A stretch of DNA of 64,000 bases, from positions 496,001 to 560,000 of the forward strand of contig NW_024468249.1 of NCBI RefSeq assembly GCF_002104995.1. Reading direction: 5' to 3'. A model generated the notes under the pieces. That model did no database searches. It was given only the letters and a program-made list of their open reading frames with translations, and was not told the origin of the DNA. This DNA comes from Linderina pennispora. Lineage: Eukaryota; Kickxellomycota; Kickxellomycetes; Kickxellales; Kickxellaceae. Numbering within the stretch: the stretch's first letter is position 1; each line of letters begins with the position of its first letter. The translations under genes were made by a program, and so were the position numbers. Shown piece after piece: positions 36,819 through 48,978 of this stretch.

Positions 36819-39800
36819 TTAAATGCCTTGGCTCTCCATCTCAGCGCGGAGCCGAGCCCACGCCTGGTTCCTGCGCGCCAGCTTGTGCCGCTCAAACATC
36901 GTCGGGCAGTCGAGGCTGTCACAGCCCTCAACGGCCATCAGCACATCGGCTCGGTTCCCGCCACCAACACACTGTACACACCTGTCCAATACCGCCTTCG
37001 ACGCCCAGTCAATACCCATCTGGATCCGGGCCAGCCTTGACATCAGCGCTGGCCTGTCGTCCAGGCATGCCTCGCACACGCGCAGCAGCTTGTCACTGGC
37101 CCCCTTGGCGCGACCCGGCGACGGCAGGTGTGGCATGGTCTGGCGGCACAGCAGGCATGAGCGTTCGTGGTAGAAGTGGTCGAGAGTTCGGCGTGCCGGC
37201 CTCCTTTTGACAGGCTTGTCGAGTCCGTCATTATCATCGTCGGGCTTGGTCGCCAGAAACACATCGATAAGAGAATCATGCAGCCCCTTGCGCCGGTGGC
37301 GAGGCATGTCATTGACCCATGTCCTGACATCGATGCCCACCAGGCCCAGGACCCGGTCGAGTGCCGGCACAATCTGCTTGCTGATGTAGTACTGGTAGTT
37401 TAGGTGCAGTTCTGGCCTGTTCAGCAGCGCCAGCGGCCTGACAACCTGGTCAGTCAGCCGGGCATTTGGCCCGCCATCAACCACCACATATGGAACCCGC
37501 TCGCCGTACTGCGGCTCGGCTCTGGCGTCACTCTGCATGTCATCCATGCTGACCTTGGCATGTGGTGGCAGAACCTGCGCCGAGTATGTGCCAAGCCGCA
37601 CTTCTTTGGCAATGAAAAAGTCCATCATCGGGTACTCGCCCTGCGATACCTTGGAGATCTCGTCGGTGATGAACGACTTGACCTGCGACAGATCGTTGGT
37701 CGCAAACAGACGGTCCATTGTACCTTCGATGATCTTTTGGGCGGCCACGCATCCATCGCGCCGCACCAGCTCCATGCCCTTGACGTCAAGCATCGGGTCG
37801 GTCTGGTCTGGCGCCGTGTACATCCAGCCGGCATAGCGCTTCTTTGTCAACAGCACGCAGGGCTGGTACACTTTCTCAAACTTGAGCTTGACCGGCGCCG
37901 GATTCAACGCAGTAACGGCCTGGGCAATCTCGTGGCCCAGCTTGAATGCTGTCTGCCGGCTCTTCCCTGGGAAATGAACAAACACTGAGTCGGTATCGCC
38001 ATACACTACGCGGGCACCCCACTCGTCGTGCTTCGAGTGAATGAACCGGATAGCACTCTCCAGTGTCTCGCGCCCAGATTGCACAATGGCATCGGCAATC
38101 TCCACGCACGGCATTCGGCCAGAAAATGACGCGCCTGCGTACCCGTAGGTGACGTTGGCAATCAGCTTGAGACCCAGCTGCCGTGCATCCAGGTTCTTGC
38201 ACAGCATCTCATCATCGCTCCACGTCTTCATCGCATTTTTAAGCATCACCCGGCTCTCAAGGATCTCCTGCAGCATTCGACCCAGCAGACCCTTGCGGAT
38301 CTCGGGCTTGACAAACACAGCGCCGTTAGGGGAGATTGTGACATGGTCGCGCAGCTTCGACAGGATGCCGGGCGGGATATGCACATCGGTGAAGCCAAGT
38401 CGTCGCTTGGTGCCGGGGGCTTGCGATACTGCATCCTCGACACTGCCAAGGCACGTTGAGAAGCAGTAGTTGTATGCGATCATAATGCTCGGGTAGAGAC
38501 TCTGGAAGTCAAGCACCACCACTGGGTCCGTGTAGTACCGGCTCTGCGGCTCAAGCACCAGCGGAGCGCATTCGGCAGCCCGTTGCTGCGCGACTTGCTC
38601 GCGGGTCGGCGACGAAAGGATATACAGCTCTGGGTGTGCAATACGCGCCATTAGCGACTCGACACGCAGCTGCGATCCACGAGTGATCACTGAGTCAAAG
38701 TCTATGCCGATGATGCTGGCAAACTCAGACGCCCTTTGCACGATATCCATGGTGTCCAGCAGCCGCAGATCTGCCCGCGCCCGGTACATGACATGCCGGA
38801 TAGCTCGAATCCCAGCCACCGCTGGCCCATTCAAAAACCACTGAGAGATTTTGCTGTGTGTGAAATGCGGAACTTTCTCTTTCAGGACTTCCTCAGCGAT
38901 CTTTTCGAGCGAATACGACGTCAGCGCGAGCTCGCTGCGCATCAGACGCCAGACGTTGAGTACATGTCGCCCAGCGATGCTCAATGCTGCACCTTTCTTG
39001 TAGCTCCACGAGTCTTGCTCGCGTCCATATCCGCTCTGCTGGCGGCGCCATGGTGGATCGATTATCCGTGATAGGTCGCTGCTCAGCCGCATGCCATAGA
39101 CAACGTCGGCGCGCTCGATCAGATACCCCCACGAGCTATTCTGCACTTCGTATCCACACAAAACATCAGGGTCATGCGTGCACACCCACTGCGTGAATTC
39201 AGTTATCATCTGGACTTCGTCGTCCAGGTTCAAATGCTCGACATGGCCCGGAAACCCGAGTCGCGACAATGGCCTAGACGTACCGTGGGTCCACACAACA
39301 GTCCTGCATCCAGAGTACGGCGATACATCCCATTGCGGTTTGTCAGTCACCATACACGCAACCATACATAGAACCGAGTCGAGCTTGGGGTCTGGAAGCA
39401 GCCAGTCCCGCGTGCTAGTGATAATCTCGAGCGACATCTGCGACATGGGGACTTTTTCGCGTTTCCCAATACAATTTAGCTGCTGTGACGTCGAGGACAT
39501 TGTAGGCGTCACAGACATGGACTGTGTGTTGGTGAACCCAGAGAGCTTTCCCAGCACTGAGCCCCACTTCAGGTCTGACTGATCGCGCTGGCGCTTCCTG
39601 GCTGGAGTATGCAAGGCATCTGCCGAATCAGCCAGTTGTGATGGCACAGCGCTGTGTTTTACCGATGCGTACCCAGCTACAGCTGTGTGCGGATGTGGCG
39701 GTCGTATGGCAAACTCCCACCATCCGTCAGCAATACCAGAGCTCCTTTGCGCTCGTTGGCTCATAGCTGCGTTTGTTGCGCTTATTGCCGCTGGGCTCCA

Positions 39801-42502
39801 CATTTGCTGACGCCGCTGCTGGCGCTCTATTCGTGCTGCTCTCTGCTGCTCCATGCTTGATCGGTCCAAGTCTTGAGCGAGCACTGGATCAAACACAGGC
39901 AGCTCCGACGGATCGGCTGATGCGAACTTGATCGTCTGTCCAGCATACGACTTTGTGCGATTCGGCAGATCCCGCGTTTTGGAGAAGAACGGAATTGGAG
40001 TGACTACTTCAGGTAGGTTGTATCGGGACAAGCTCGCTGCAAGATGTTCAGCAGTCGGTGATGGCTTTGCAAACCGGAATACCACGGTATCGTCCCAGGA
40101 TGGCTCAACCGGTGCCTCATCATCGCTTGATAGAATACTGGGATCTGGCGACTGAGCGTCGATGCTGGCAGGAGCCTTGTCGACAACAGTTAGCATGCCA
40201 ATATCAGAATAGTTGACCGGATGGACTCTTGTCGACTACGTGTATCGGCTGTTCCGGCTATTGCTGCTCCTGAGCTATCCGGTATTTCTTGCCCAGTGCT
40301 TACATTGGTATTCTTGCCGATATATGGTGACTTGTCACCGATGGCATCAGCTTTTGGTTCGGGCGAGCTCGGTATACAGTGGACCTCCTTGCTTCCACTA
40401 TCACTCCGCGATGGCCGAACAATATCAATATAAAAATCACTCCCAACATCCCGACTGGGTGCCTTCACAGCCTGGGATGGTGTCTTGCCGGCTGTCTGGC
40501 TCGCAGACAGGCTTAGTTCCTGATGCCTGACTCGGGCCACTGCGCTGGTGCCGTTTCGGTGGATTAAGCGACCGCTGAAGTTCCTCAAACTGATCATCAA
40601 AATCGCTGCTATACGAGCTCTTCTTCTGCTCGACACGCTGTGGCATCTTGGGGGATGGCTTCAGGGCAAGTGGTGTAAGGACACGACGTACACGATGCCT
40701 GCGACGAGCACTCGAGTGAGTGGTGGTGCGTCTTGATCTGTCTGATGGCACAAAGTCATCGCTGTCGTCGTCCCCACCGTCAACCTGCGGAATAGGCTTT
40801 GCTGCGTCAGCAGATTCGTAGTCATTGAGCTTCTGCAGCTCACCTTCAATCCACGAATTGTCCAGTCCATCGAGGTCGCCAAATTCATCAAACTCACTCT
40901 TCTGCGATGCACTCACAAATGCATCTGCAAGCATGTCGTCCAAGCCATCGACATCGGAGCAGTTTGAGCCGTGGTCCTTTGTAGCACTGTCGGAGACACC
41001 CTGGCTGATAATTGACTCGTCCACAAGCGGTCGGGTTTGTGAAGGCTGAGAACTCTGCGATAGCAACAGCGACTCGTCGAAGGTTTGAGGATCGAGTTTA
41101 AACGCCGGAGAGCTTTCTAGGCTGGACTGTCCGGGCGACAGGTTGTGAGCAAAGTTTAGGTAAAAATGTGATCTGTGTTCGCTTGCAGCAGAGATAAGGC
41201 GAACCTCGCCAGTATCGACTTCACGGCAGGTCGGCCACGAATCAACCCACGAGCTGCTTCCTTCCGCCGTGTTTGCTATATACATCGAAGAGCTATCCTG
41301 GGCAAGCTCGCTTCCAATATCGCTCAATTTCTGACTGACATCCTCCCACATCGCTAGTGACTCGCCCGACACCCCGTGGTCCACATGCTGTCTGTCGTTT
41401 GCTAGCGCGCTTTGCAGCAGACTCTGTATCCGCCAGTGGTTTGACCACTCCAGTCCTGGTCTATTCCGCTGAGCTGCGGCTTCAACTTGCGGCGCATCCT
41501 TTCTCCGCTCCAACACCTGGCTATCATGCTGCTGCTGCATCTTCATGCCGTGAACAGCACGCCGTTGGTTTTCGTCAGCCCATACCTGGCTCAGGGAGTG
41601 CACTAGTTTGCCAAAATGCATACCCAGCTGGCCTTCCTTGAACACATGATGCACATGTCGCTCAGGCACATGCTGCCGATTGATAATGTCCGCAGCTACT
41701 GCATCTGCCTCAAGCTCACACCGGCTGATACGCGGGGGTGGCTGCGGATTGACCAAGTACAGGGGCATTCCACCCGGAACCCACCGCTGCGCTTCGCCAA
41801 CAGTAGCATCCGAGATCATTTCCGTGTCTTCGGTGACAGGGAGCGGTGAGCGGTACCGAACATTGGCCAGGTTTACCCAATCCATTCCAAACAGATTATA
41901 GTCGACCAGGAACTGCAGTGTGTACGGCAGGTGTGACTCAAACAGGTCAAACTTTTGGTTCATGACAGCGCCCGACGCCAGCAGCATGCTAGCGCGCGAC
42001 ATAACGCCTGGGTTGCTCAACAGGATCTTCAGAAACGGCCTGTACCCCGCATGGTACCCGTAGAACGGAACAGCCCTTGACTGGAATGACGGCTGCGACA
42101 TATATCTGCGGCTTTGCGCTCTTGAAGGAGATATTCAGTGCATGGTTCAGACTCAGCCCCAACTGATATCCAAACTCGCGCACAGAGTCGAGGCTGCTCG
42201 GTCCATCGTACCGTATGTACATGTAGGGCCACGCTTGGTGCACATGCAGACAGATTCGCTGCCTTGTTTTTGTAGAGCCAAATATCCCGGATTATCGGGA
42301 CCTGTCGCAGCGGCTCGCTGAAAATGTTGTATGGCGTTTTTAGCACGCAGTCGGCTGGGGTTGGTGCTGCCATATGCGGGCTGATGCTGGTAATTTGGAC
42401 GTCAAGCACCGACTGTGCCTCAACGGGCGGCGACAGTGGTGCACTCTGGTGTTGCATGGTTGCATAGTTGTCGGGTGGCCAGCCCGAATTTGCTGCAGAC
42501 AT
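36819..42502 (-). CDS. REV3: DNA polymerase zeta catalytic subunit REV3, four frame breaks
   Basis: Spans 5.7 kb (about 1890 residues once frames are combined). Start ATG 42500-42502. The N-terminal domain has SEPLRQVPIIR, HQAWPYMYIRYDG, and PFYGYHAGYRPFLKILL, hallmarks of Pol zeta. After a disordered Ser-rich middle comes the inactive exonuclease region (LEIITSTRDWLL), then polymerase motif A (VVVLDFQSLYPSIMIAYNY), NVTYGYAGASFSGRMPC (motif B) and motif C (VVYGDTDSVFVHF). The end has a CxxC zinc site (ERSCLLCRQTMP, RVCEACL) and a second Cys set (DRCVQCVGG, EGCDSLDC) matching the 4Fe-4S motif that binds Pol31. Pol zeta extends past DNA lesions. Frame breaks near 42288, 42072, 40500 and 40200; at the first two, deleting one base restores canonical sequence. 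It is intermediate in size between yeast and human REV3. Confidence 0.93.
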
Positions 42503-43057
42503 TTCAGCTGTAATAACTAAAAAGTGAAACAGAGCTAGTAAAGGAAAGACTGGATAGCCTTGCTAGCCTCAGGTGGGCGTTCAGGACATGGCTATGATAT
42601 CCCGCTGCAGCTAATTATTGAAAAGTGTGGGACGCCAGAATGACGCCAAAGACGCGCGTCGAACTGCGCACAGACAATTGCCCAAAACGGGCCGCCGCCA
42701 ATCATCTTTTTCTGCAAGAAAACCCCTTCCCTGATTGTGTTCAAGCCGAGCGAGGCTGACCATTCTAAACGCAGTAGCACCCAGATGTATTGCTGGTTAC
42801 TGAATTTCATAGCACTAACTTTCTTCTCTATTGAAGTGGTGTGTGGCACAAATTGCATGCAGTAGTGGACATCGGCATCTGGGCATAATGGCTGGGCAGA
42901 TGAGCAGCGGCCATACGCTTCTTTGCCAAGGCTAGGCCAACCACATAGTCGGCGTTTACATCCACACTCTTTATCTTTGCATATCTTCACTTGCCAGACG
43001 TGCTTCACACAGCCAATATAGTATTTTCCTTACATTCAACTATCAGAATAATCAAAC
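42503..43057. promoter_or_regulatory. Bidirectional spacer between REV3 and ketoacyl reductase
   Basis: 555 bp between divergent starts. The minus-strand open frame at 42592-43008 has no recognisable feature. No clear TATA box, consistent with housekeeping promoters. Confidence 0.4.
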
Positions 43058-44619
43058 ATGGAAACATCCGCAGTGGAAGCCATATCCGATGCTTACATCA
43101 AATACCAGTCTTTCAAGTAAGCCGAAACATTTGCAGGGGTGTTTGAGCACATGCTAAGCGTAGAATAGACACTGACAGTATTATCGATTAGCTCGCTGTG
43201 GATTATTATGATGCTGTACGGATCGGTCGCAGGCAATGTACTACGTCATTCATGGCTTGGACGTATTGATGGACCTGTTTGTCCGACAGGGGATATCGGT
43301 AAGTAACAGTGTCCAGCATATACTGTCAGTTATACCGAAATGCAACTACTGGAGCTAACATGCATACTTTGAGGTCATAGTTTGACAAGTTTGGAGCTGG
43401 CAAGGGGTTCTGGGCAGGTAAGTACGCAGAGCAATGCGGGCATAGTTGAAAAGCGATGGCTATGTGCTAACCGCATCTCTATTTCTCTATTTGGATAGTT
43501 GTTACCGGATGTACGGACGGCATTGGAAAAGAGATGGCACTCCAGCTTGCCTGACAAGGGGTTCAACATAATCCTTCTATCAAGAACGCAGTCGAAAGCT
43601 GGACGAGATGGAGCTGGAGATAAGTAAGTAGTCGAATCAACCTGTCCGCTTGCCCTCATCGCTTGGGCATCAACTAAATAGCACTCGGATCTTTAGAAAA
43701 GCGCGGTGTCATGGCCAGGAGCTACGCTGTGGATTTTTCAAGATGTACTGAGAAGCAGTGGGCAGATATCGGCGAGCTGGTGAACTCCGAACAAAGTGAA
43801 CATTCTAAGTATGCGCTACCAGGAGATAGTTTGCCACTACGCGTGCAGACATCAACTAATGGTATAAATCGCATGTAGTGAACAATGTCGGATTCTGCCA
43901 CCCTAATCCCATTTATTTTCGACGAGGAGGATCCAGCAATCTGCGACGATATGGTTGAGGATCAATATCTCGACCATGATGAATATGACTCGGCTAATTG
44001 TGCCGCAGCTGCGCGAGCGTAAGACGGGCCTGATCCTCAACATGGGTTCGTTTGCAGCCCTCCGCTCCTTGCCATTCCTCTCCGTCTATGCTGGAACCAA
44101 GGGCTTTGTCAAGACCATGGTCGCAGAGTCTGGCATATCGAGCTGGAGCCAGACGGCATCACAGTATCGCATGTATTCAGCTTCTGGGTGACCTCAAAGA
44201 TGTCTGGGTTCCGCAACCCAACGCTGTCCGTGCCGACCCCTGAGACATACGTCCAGTGCACATTCGATCGTCTCGGACTGAGATGCGGTGCCACTGACTC
44301 GTTTACAACCATCCCGTACTGGCCGCACAGCATTCTAAACTTCATCGTCAGCTGTCTGTGGGACCCACGCCATGCCCCACCGGTTCAGTACAGTAAGTTG
44401 TTGGCGTGGAAAGTGTGAGATAGGTTGATCTGACAGCGGATACTCTGGAGTATGTGTGCTAACATTGGAATATTTTTGTAGATATTGGCAACAATCTGTA
44501 CCAGCTCGGCCTGCTGAGACAAGAGAGGCGGAGGATCCGGCACGCTGAACGCAAGAAGGCGCTCGAGGAGCAGCAGGCAAAGGCCGCTCAGGGGACGGCT
44601 GTTGCTCAAGCAGCTTAGC
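43058..44619 (+). pseudogene. IFA38: Very-long-chain 3-oxoacyl-CoA reductase (KAR/IFA38-like), seven exons, heavily broken
   Basis: Seven exons can be traced: 43058-43116, 43169-43298, 43381-43417, 43499-43623, 43697-43808, 43879-44392, 44482-44619, each bounded by GT...AG with short introns. Exon 2 holds a membrane segment (SISSLWIIMMLYG) and then LMDLFVRQGIS, joined to FDKFGAGKGFWA and VVTGCTDGIGKEMALQLA (NAD(P)-binding TGxxxGIG). Later come RSYAVDFS, NNVGF, LILNMGSFAALRSLPFLS, the YxxxK motif in VYAGTKGF, and ELEPDGITVSHVFSF. This is the microsomal reductase of fatty-acid elongation. The frame is lost about six times (near 43230, 43552, 43598, 43808, 43948, 44130), more densely than in other genes. 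The splice sites look intact. It may be a young pseudogene or a poorly sequenced real gene; the function is usually essential, so a functional copy must exist somewhere. Confidence 0.7.
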
Positions 44620-44714
44620 GGCTTTTTTAGTGTTTCACGTTTTCGTCTAAATTACCAACCATTTTGAGATGCAACTTCAAAACTTGTGAAGAGAGGACTT
44701 CTCACACCGCTGTG

Positions 44715-45904
44715 TTACCAGCTGTTGCCTGGCTTGCCTAGCCTTTTTGCCTGAGCAGCAATCCATTCGCGCGTCGTCTTTGTCTGCTCCGACTCGAAGC
44801 CGGGGTCTGGCAGCAGAAGCTGATTGCTGGTTGGGAACCCGGCGTCAATGTGCTCTTTGACAATGGTTGCCAAGGCATCGATGAAGGGCGGGTAGGTCGT
44901 TGAGTGCCTCAGGCACGCAAGAACTGTGTAATTCCAACCTCCTCGGCAACCTCGCCATACTCGATATCGAGCTCAAACAGCGTTTCGATATGGTCCGATG
45001 TGAAGGCAATCGGGACCATCACTAGCGATTTGTAGCCCATTTTGCCGTACTGCTCGATGACCGACTCTGTCTGGGGACCCATCCACCTGAGCGGGCCGAC
45101 TGCCGACTGCCACACGAGGCGGTAGGGGTTCTTGATGCCCCGACGGCGCAGCTCATCGACAACGTAGGCGACGGTGCCGCCAACCTCCGCTACATACGGA
45201 TCACCACGGTCAATGACATTAAGCGGGAGGGAGTGCGCTGAGAACAAGATTGGTGCTGTATCGCGCACGTCTTCAGCCAGCTCCTTCACCTTCGCCTCGA
45301 CACGATCAGCAAACGCCGACACCAACTTTGGGTGCGTGCCCCAGCGGTCAATGAAGCTCCACTGCAGCCTGGACTCTGGGTCCAGCTCCTTCTGCTTGCG
45401 GTACAGCTCGTTCAGGTTGCTGCCAGTGGTCGATCCTGAGAACTGCTGGTACTGCGTGAATGCAATGACATGCTCGACACCATCCCTGATCATTTCCTCC
45501 AGCGCTTCCTGCGTATCGGGCGCAGTGTAGCGGAAGCCCACGTAGTACTGGTGCGGCGCAGTCTTTGGGCAGATCTGGTCCAGCGACCTCACCATGCCCT
45601 CACCCTGCAGCCTGGTCCACTTTTCAATGGGCGAGCCACCGCCGATCTGCCTGTACTGGTCCTTGACCTTCTCCACGCGCCGCTTAGCGATGAAAGGGCC
45701 AAGCAGGTTCTGTGCCGGTAGCGTCATGATGTCGCGATCAAGGAAGATGCCGTCAAGGAACTGCTTGACGTCGTCTTGTGTGCGCGGCCCACCCATGTTC
45801 ATCAGCAGGACGCCGACCTTGGGGTGCTTGCTGTTGGCGCTAGTGCTGAGTAGGCGTAAGGCGCGGGCTTTCTCATCGCGGGCTTTCCTGAGTACGCACT
45901 GCAT
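44715..45904 (-). CDS. HEM15: Ferrochelatase, frame break near C-terminus
   Basis: About 396 residues. ATG 45902-45904 starts a basic presequence (MQCVLRKARDEKARALRLL) for mitochondrial import. The chelatase core follows: VGVLLMNMGGPRTQDDVKQF, YRQIGGGSPIEKWTRLQGEG, YYVGFRYTAPDTQEAL, FTQYQQFSGSTTGSNLNEL, LFSAHSLPLNVI (metal-binding His), WQSAVGPLRWMGP, and VPIAFTSDHIETLFELDIEY. The frame breaks near 44915 after ITQFLRA. Shifting by one continues LRHSTTYPPFIDALATIV to GKPGNSW and TAA at 44715-44717. The enzyme inserts Fe2+ into protoporphyrin IX on the matrix side of the inner membrane. The long open frame upstream to 46084 is not expected to be coding. Confidence 0.93.
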
Positions 45905-46245
45905 GGTGGCGCTGAATTTAGAAGATAGTATGGAATTAGGAGGAGAAAAAGCGTGTGCTAAGCGTCGGAAAGCGGTTGGCGGCAAGCAGCGCTTTAAACC
46001 TATACCAGCCCAAGGCTGCTTTGGCGAAACAGTCCACTTGGCGCAGTAGCCCGAGCCGGCTTGCCCGGCTTGTCCGGCCAGCACTGAGAGTGAGCTGACT
46101 TGCCTAGAAAGTGCCGATCATCAGAGCAAGGTACCAGAATGGCCAAACCGCAAAATCCGCAAGCGTGGTACACTGTGCCGCTGTGTCTATCTCTCCTCCC
46201 CAAATTTTCCGCACCTACCTTAAACCCTATCTCTTTTTGTCGCTC
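45905..46245. promoter_or_regulatory. Bidirectional spacer between HEM15 and peptidase copy 1
   Basis: 341 bp between divergent starts. Contains no gene. A CT-rich leader (46185-46240) precedes ATG 46246. Confidence 0.4.
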
Positions 46246-48615
46246 ATGGGGCTAACTGACGAGAAGGAACAGCTTGTTCCCGAGAATACCGCGGCTGCTG
46301 CGAAAGGCGCAGCGCTCTTGCGCAAAGAAGGTTGCTGCTGGTTTGCTGTCGGCAGCCGGCCTGCTGGCTGCATTCGGTGCGCTCTCCGGACTACCAATGC
46401 CCGAGTGCATGTACGCTCACACAGCCATGCCAATGGCAAATGTGTCCGCTGCCACTGCAGGCGGCAGTCTCGATGCTGGGAAGATATTCCTCGGTCTCAC
46501 TTCTACCGATCGCTTGCGGGATAACCTGCAGAAATATACGTCCGAGACCCGTTTGGGTGGAAGGAACAAAAAGTTCGTAGAATACACACGCGACTACTTT
46601 TTGAAGCTTGGACTCGACACCCAGGTTGCAGAGTACTATCCGTGGCTGAACTATCCAGGTTGACCAGAGGGTTGCGCTATTCAATGCAACCACGGGCCAA
46701 GTTCACTTCGAGGCTGGGCTCAAGGAGGATGTTATTCCAGACGACCCTGCATCAGAGTACGCTAGCAACCTGCCTGCCTTCCATGGCTACTCCGCCGATG
46801 GCAACGTCACTGGCCAGCTCGTCTATGCCAATTACGGATCGCATGAGGATTTCAAGGCTCTCAAGGCGGCTGGAATTAGCGTAAAGGACAAGATTGTGCT
46901 GGTGCGCTACGGAGATGTGTTCCGTGGGCTGAAGGTCTACGGAGCCGAGCTGGATGGTGCTCGTGGTGTCCTGATCTACTCGGACCCTGCCGATGACGGC
47001 TATGTCCAAGGTCCGGTCTACCCGGAAGGGCCGTGGAGACCTGAATCGTCATTCCAGCGGGGGTCTGTCCAGCGACTCAGTCTCTATCCAGGTGACCCAC
47101 TAACGCCTGGCTATGCTTCAACCAAGGATGCGCCGCGCATTGATGTCGACAAGGCAGAGAGTCTGAACCGCATCCCATCACTGCCTCTGTCATACCGCGA
47201 TGCAGAGCCGCTGCTGCGTGCCTTGAAGGGCCAAGGCAAGCCTGCAAAGGATGTAGGCGATAACTGGGTCGGTGGCCTGACATCGAAAGGGTGTTGAGTA
47301 CTGGACTGGACCGAGTGAGCTCGATGTCAACCTCCTCAACAAGGTCGAGTACAAGAACACCCCAATTCCAGAACGTTATTGGAAAGATCCGTGGAAGCGA
47401 TGAGCCGAATCGGGCCATCATCATTGGTAACCATTTTGACTCCTGGTCGGCAGGTGCTACCGATCCAGCATCCGGCTCAGGCAGCGACTCTTAGAGATTG
47501 CACATGGCTTGGGCGAACTGCTGAAACTTGGCTGGCGTCCACGCCGCACTATTATTCTGGCATCGTGGGATGCCGAGGAGTACGGCCTGGTCGGTTCGAC
47601 TGAGTGGGTTGAGGAGAATCTAGACTGGCTGCGCGCCGAGGCTGTCGCATACCTGAACGTCGATATGGCAGTTGCTGGCCATGACTTCACTGCATGCTGC
47701 TTCGCCGGTTCTGAAGGACTATTCTCTACTGACGTGACGAAAAAGGTGCACCATCCTAACAGCACCGAGTCTGTCTACAGCATGTGGGCTAAGAAATCGC
47801 TAGGAAAAGACGCCGTCGAGGTCGCCCCGTCCCGCGGCAAGAAGCTTCGTGTCAAGAAAGCACAGCCTCATGTAGAGCCGCTTGGATCTGGCAGCGACTA
47901 CACTGCGTTCATGGCTCACGCTGGCATATCGTCGCTTGACATGGGGTTCAGCGGCCAGGATTCGACGGCGCACTCCAACTACGACAGCTACAATTGGATG
48001 GTGCAGAATGTCGATCCCGATATGAAGTACCACGAAGCCGTTGCTCAGATCTGGGGCCTGATGGCCATCCAACTTGCCTCTGATCCCGGTCCTGGATCTC
48101 AATCCTGTTGCCTATGCCAAGGAGATCAAGCAGTATGTTGTACAGATCGAGGACTCAGCTCGCCAAGGAGCTGCACAAGTCGAAGAAGTACAAGAGCAAG
48201 GACATGGATGCGATAATTGCCAAAAAGCTACGGCATGTCCGCAAAGCCCAGCAGCTACTTTTGGCCAACGCCCGAGCCATCGAGCAGGATAAGAAGCGCC
48301 TGCTTCGCGTGTACGGCGAGGACTGCGAGATGACCAGCAAGCGGCGCCAGGCCATCTGTGTGCATCTACGCAAGCAGATCAACGACCTGCACGATGCGCC
48401 TGGAGCGCCAGTTCCTCGACCCCGAGGGCATTCCGGGTCGCGAGTGGTACAAGCACATTTTGGCAAGTCCCGGGCGCTGGCTCGGATACGGCTCGCAGGT
48501 GTTCCCGGCGCTGGCTGAGGCCATCGAAGATCACGACTGGAAGAGGTTCCAGCAGCACGAGAAGAAGACGGCAGAGATCCTGTATGGTGCAGCCTGGTTC
48601 CTCCGCGAGATCTAG
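46246..48615 (+). pseudogene. Glutamate carboxypeptidase II-like, tandem copy 1, about eight frame breaks
   Basis: ATG 46246 (MGLTDEKEQLVPENTAAAAK). A membrane anchor follows (KKVAAGLLSAAGLLAAFGAL), then the ectodomain in pieces: LTSTDRLRDNLQKYTSETR, the PA domain (VRYGDVFRGLKVYGAELDG), peptidase core ([56 protein letters not shown]) and a helical dimerisation end (RQFLDPEGIPGREWYKH). Metal ligands His, Asp, Glu and His are still present, but Arg after the first His is Phe. Breaks lie near 46325, 46662, 47288, 47367, 47485, 48085, 48160 and 48385. The next gene is intact and very similar. Between 46631 and 47379 the two copies are nearly identical, yet copy 1 has three one-base insertions there. 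Either a decaying duplicate or a poorly assembled one. Confidence 0.75.
46631..47379 (+). repeat. Near-identical tract shared with 49342-50087 (copy 1)
   Basis: From GAGTACTATCCGTGG to CCAGAACGTTAT the two tandem genes match almost base for base, including silent positions. Exceptions are a few clustered differences (about 46757-46765, 47068-47090) and three single-base insertions. Sequence before and after the tract is clearly diverged. Confidence 0.85.
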
Positions 48616-48978
48616 CTTTTGTATTTGTTTTAGTATTTAACGTTGAGTGCATGTTTGCCCAAGCATGACATGCACTCGGCTGTTAATTTAAACGGCATAG
48701 CACCCCTGCCAGTGCCCAACTAGCACTTTAGAGCACATGACTGCTCCGAGTCAGGAAAAGTGCAAATGCATGTCGGCCACTGGTGCAGCTCGGGTGATTG
48801 TTGGATGGATGGCATGGGAAGCGCTGTGTATATAGAACCACCGCACCTGCGCAGAACGAATGGTCTGTCAAAGACCGCACACCCTGTTTTTTCTCTGCTC
48901 TACCAACACTATTCTACCTATCACCCCTCTATTACCACCCACGTTCATCAGGGACGAAGTATCTTTAAGCACGGTTAA
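48616..48978. promoter_or_regulatory. Spacer and promoter between tandem peptidase copies
   Basis: 363 bp. TATATAG at 48829-48835 is followed by a C/T-rich leader to ATG 48979, so copy 2 has its own promoter. The spacer also contains GCACTT/AAGTGC-type motifs of unknown meaning. Confidence 0.5.
48829..48835 (+). promoter_or_regulatory. TATA box of peptidase copy 2
   Basis: TATATAG about 145 bases before ATG 48979, followed by a pyrimidine-rich leader. Confidence 0.5.
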
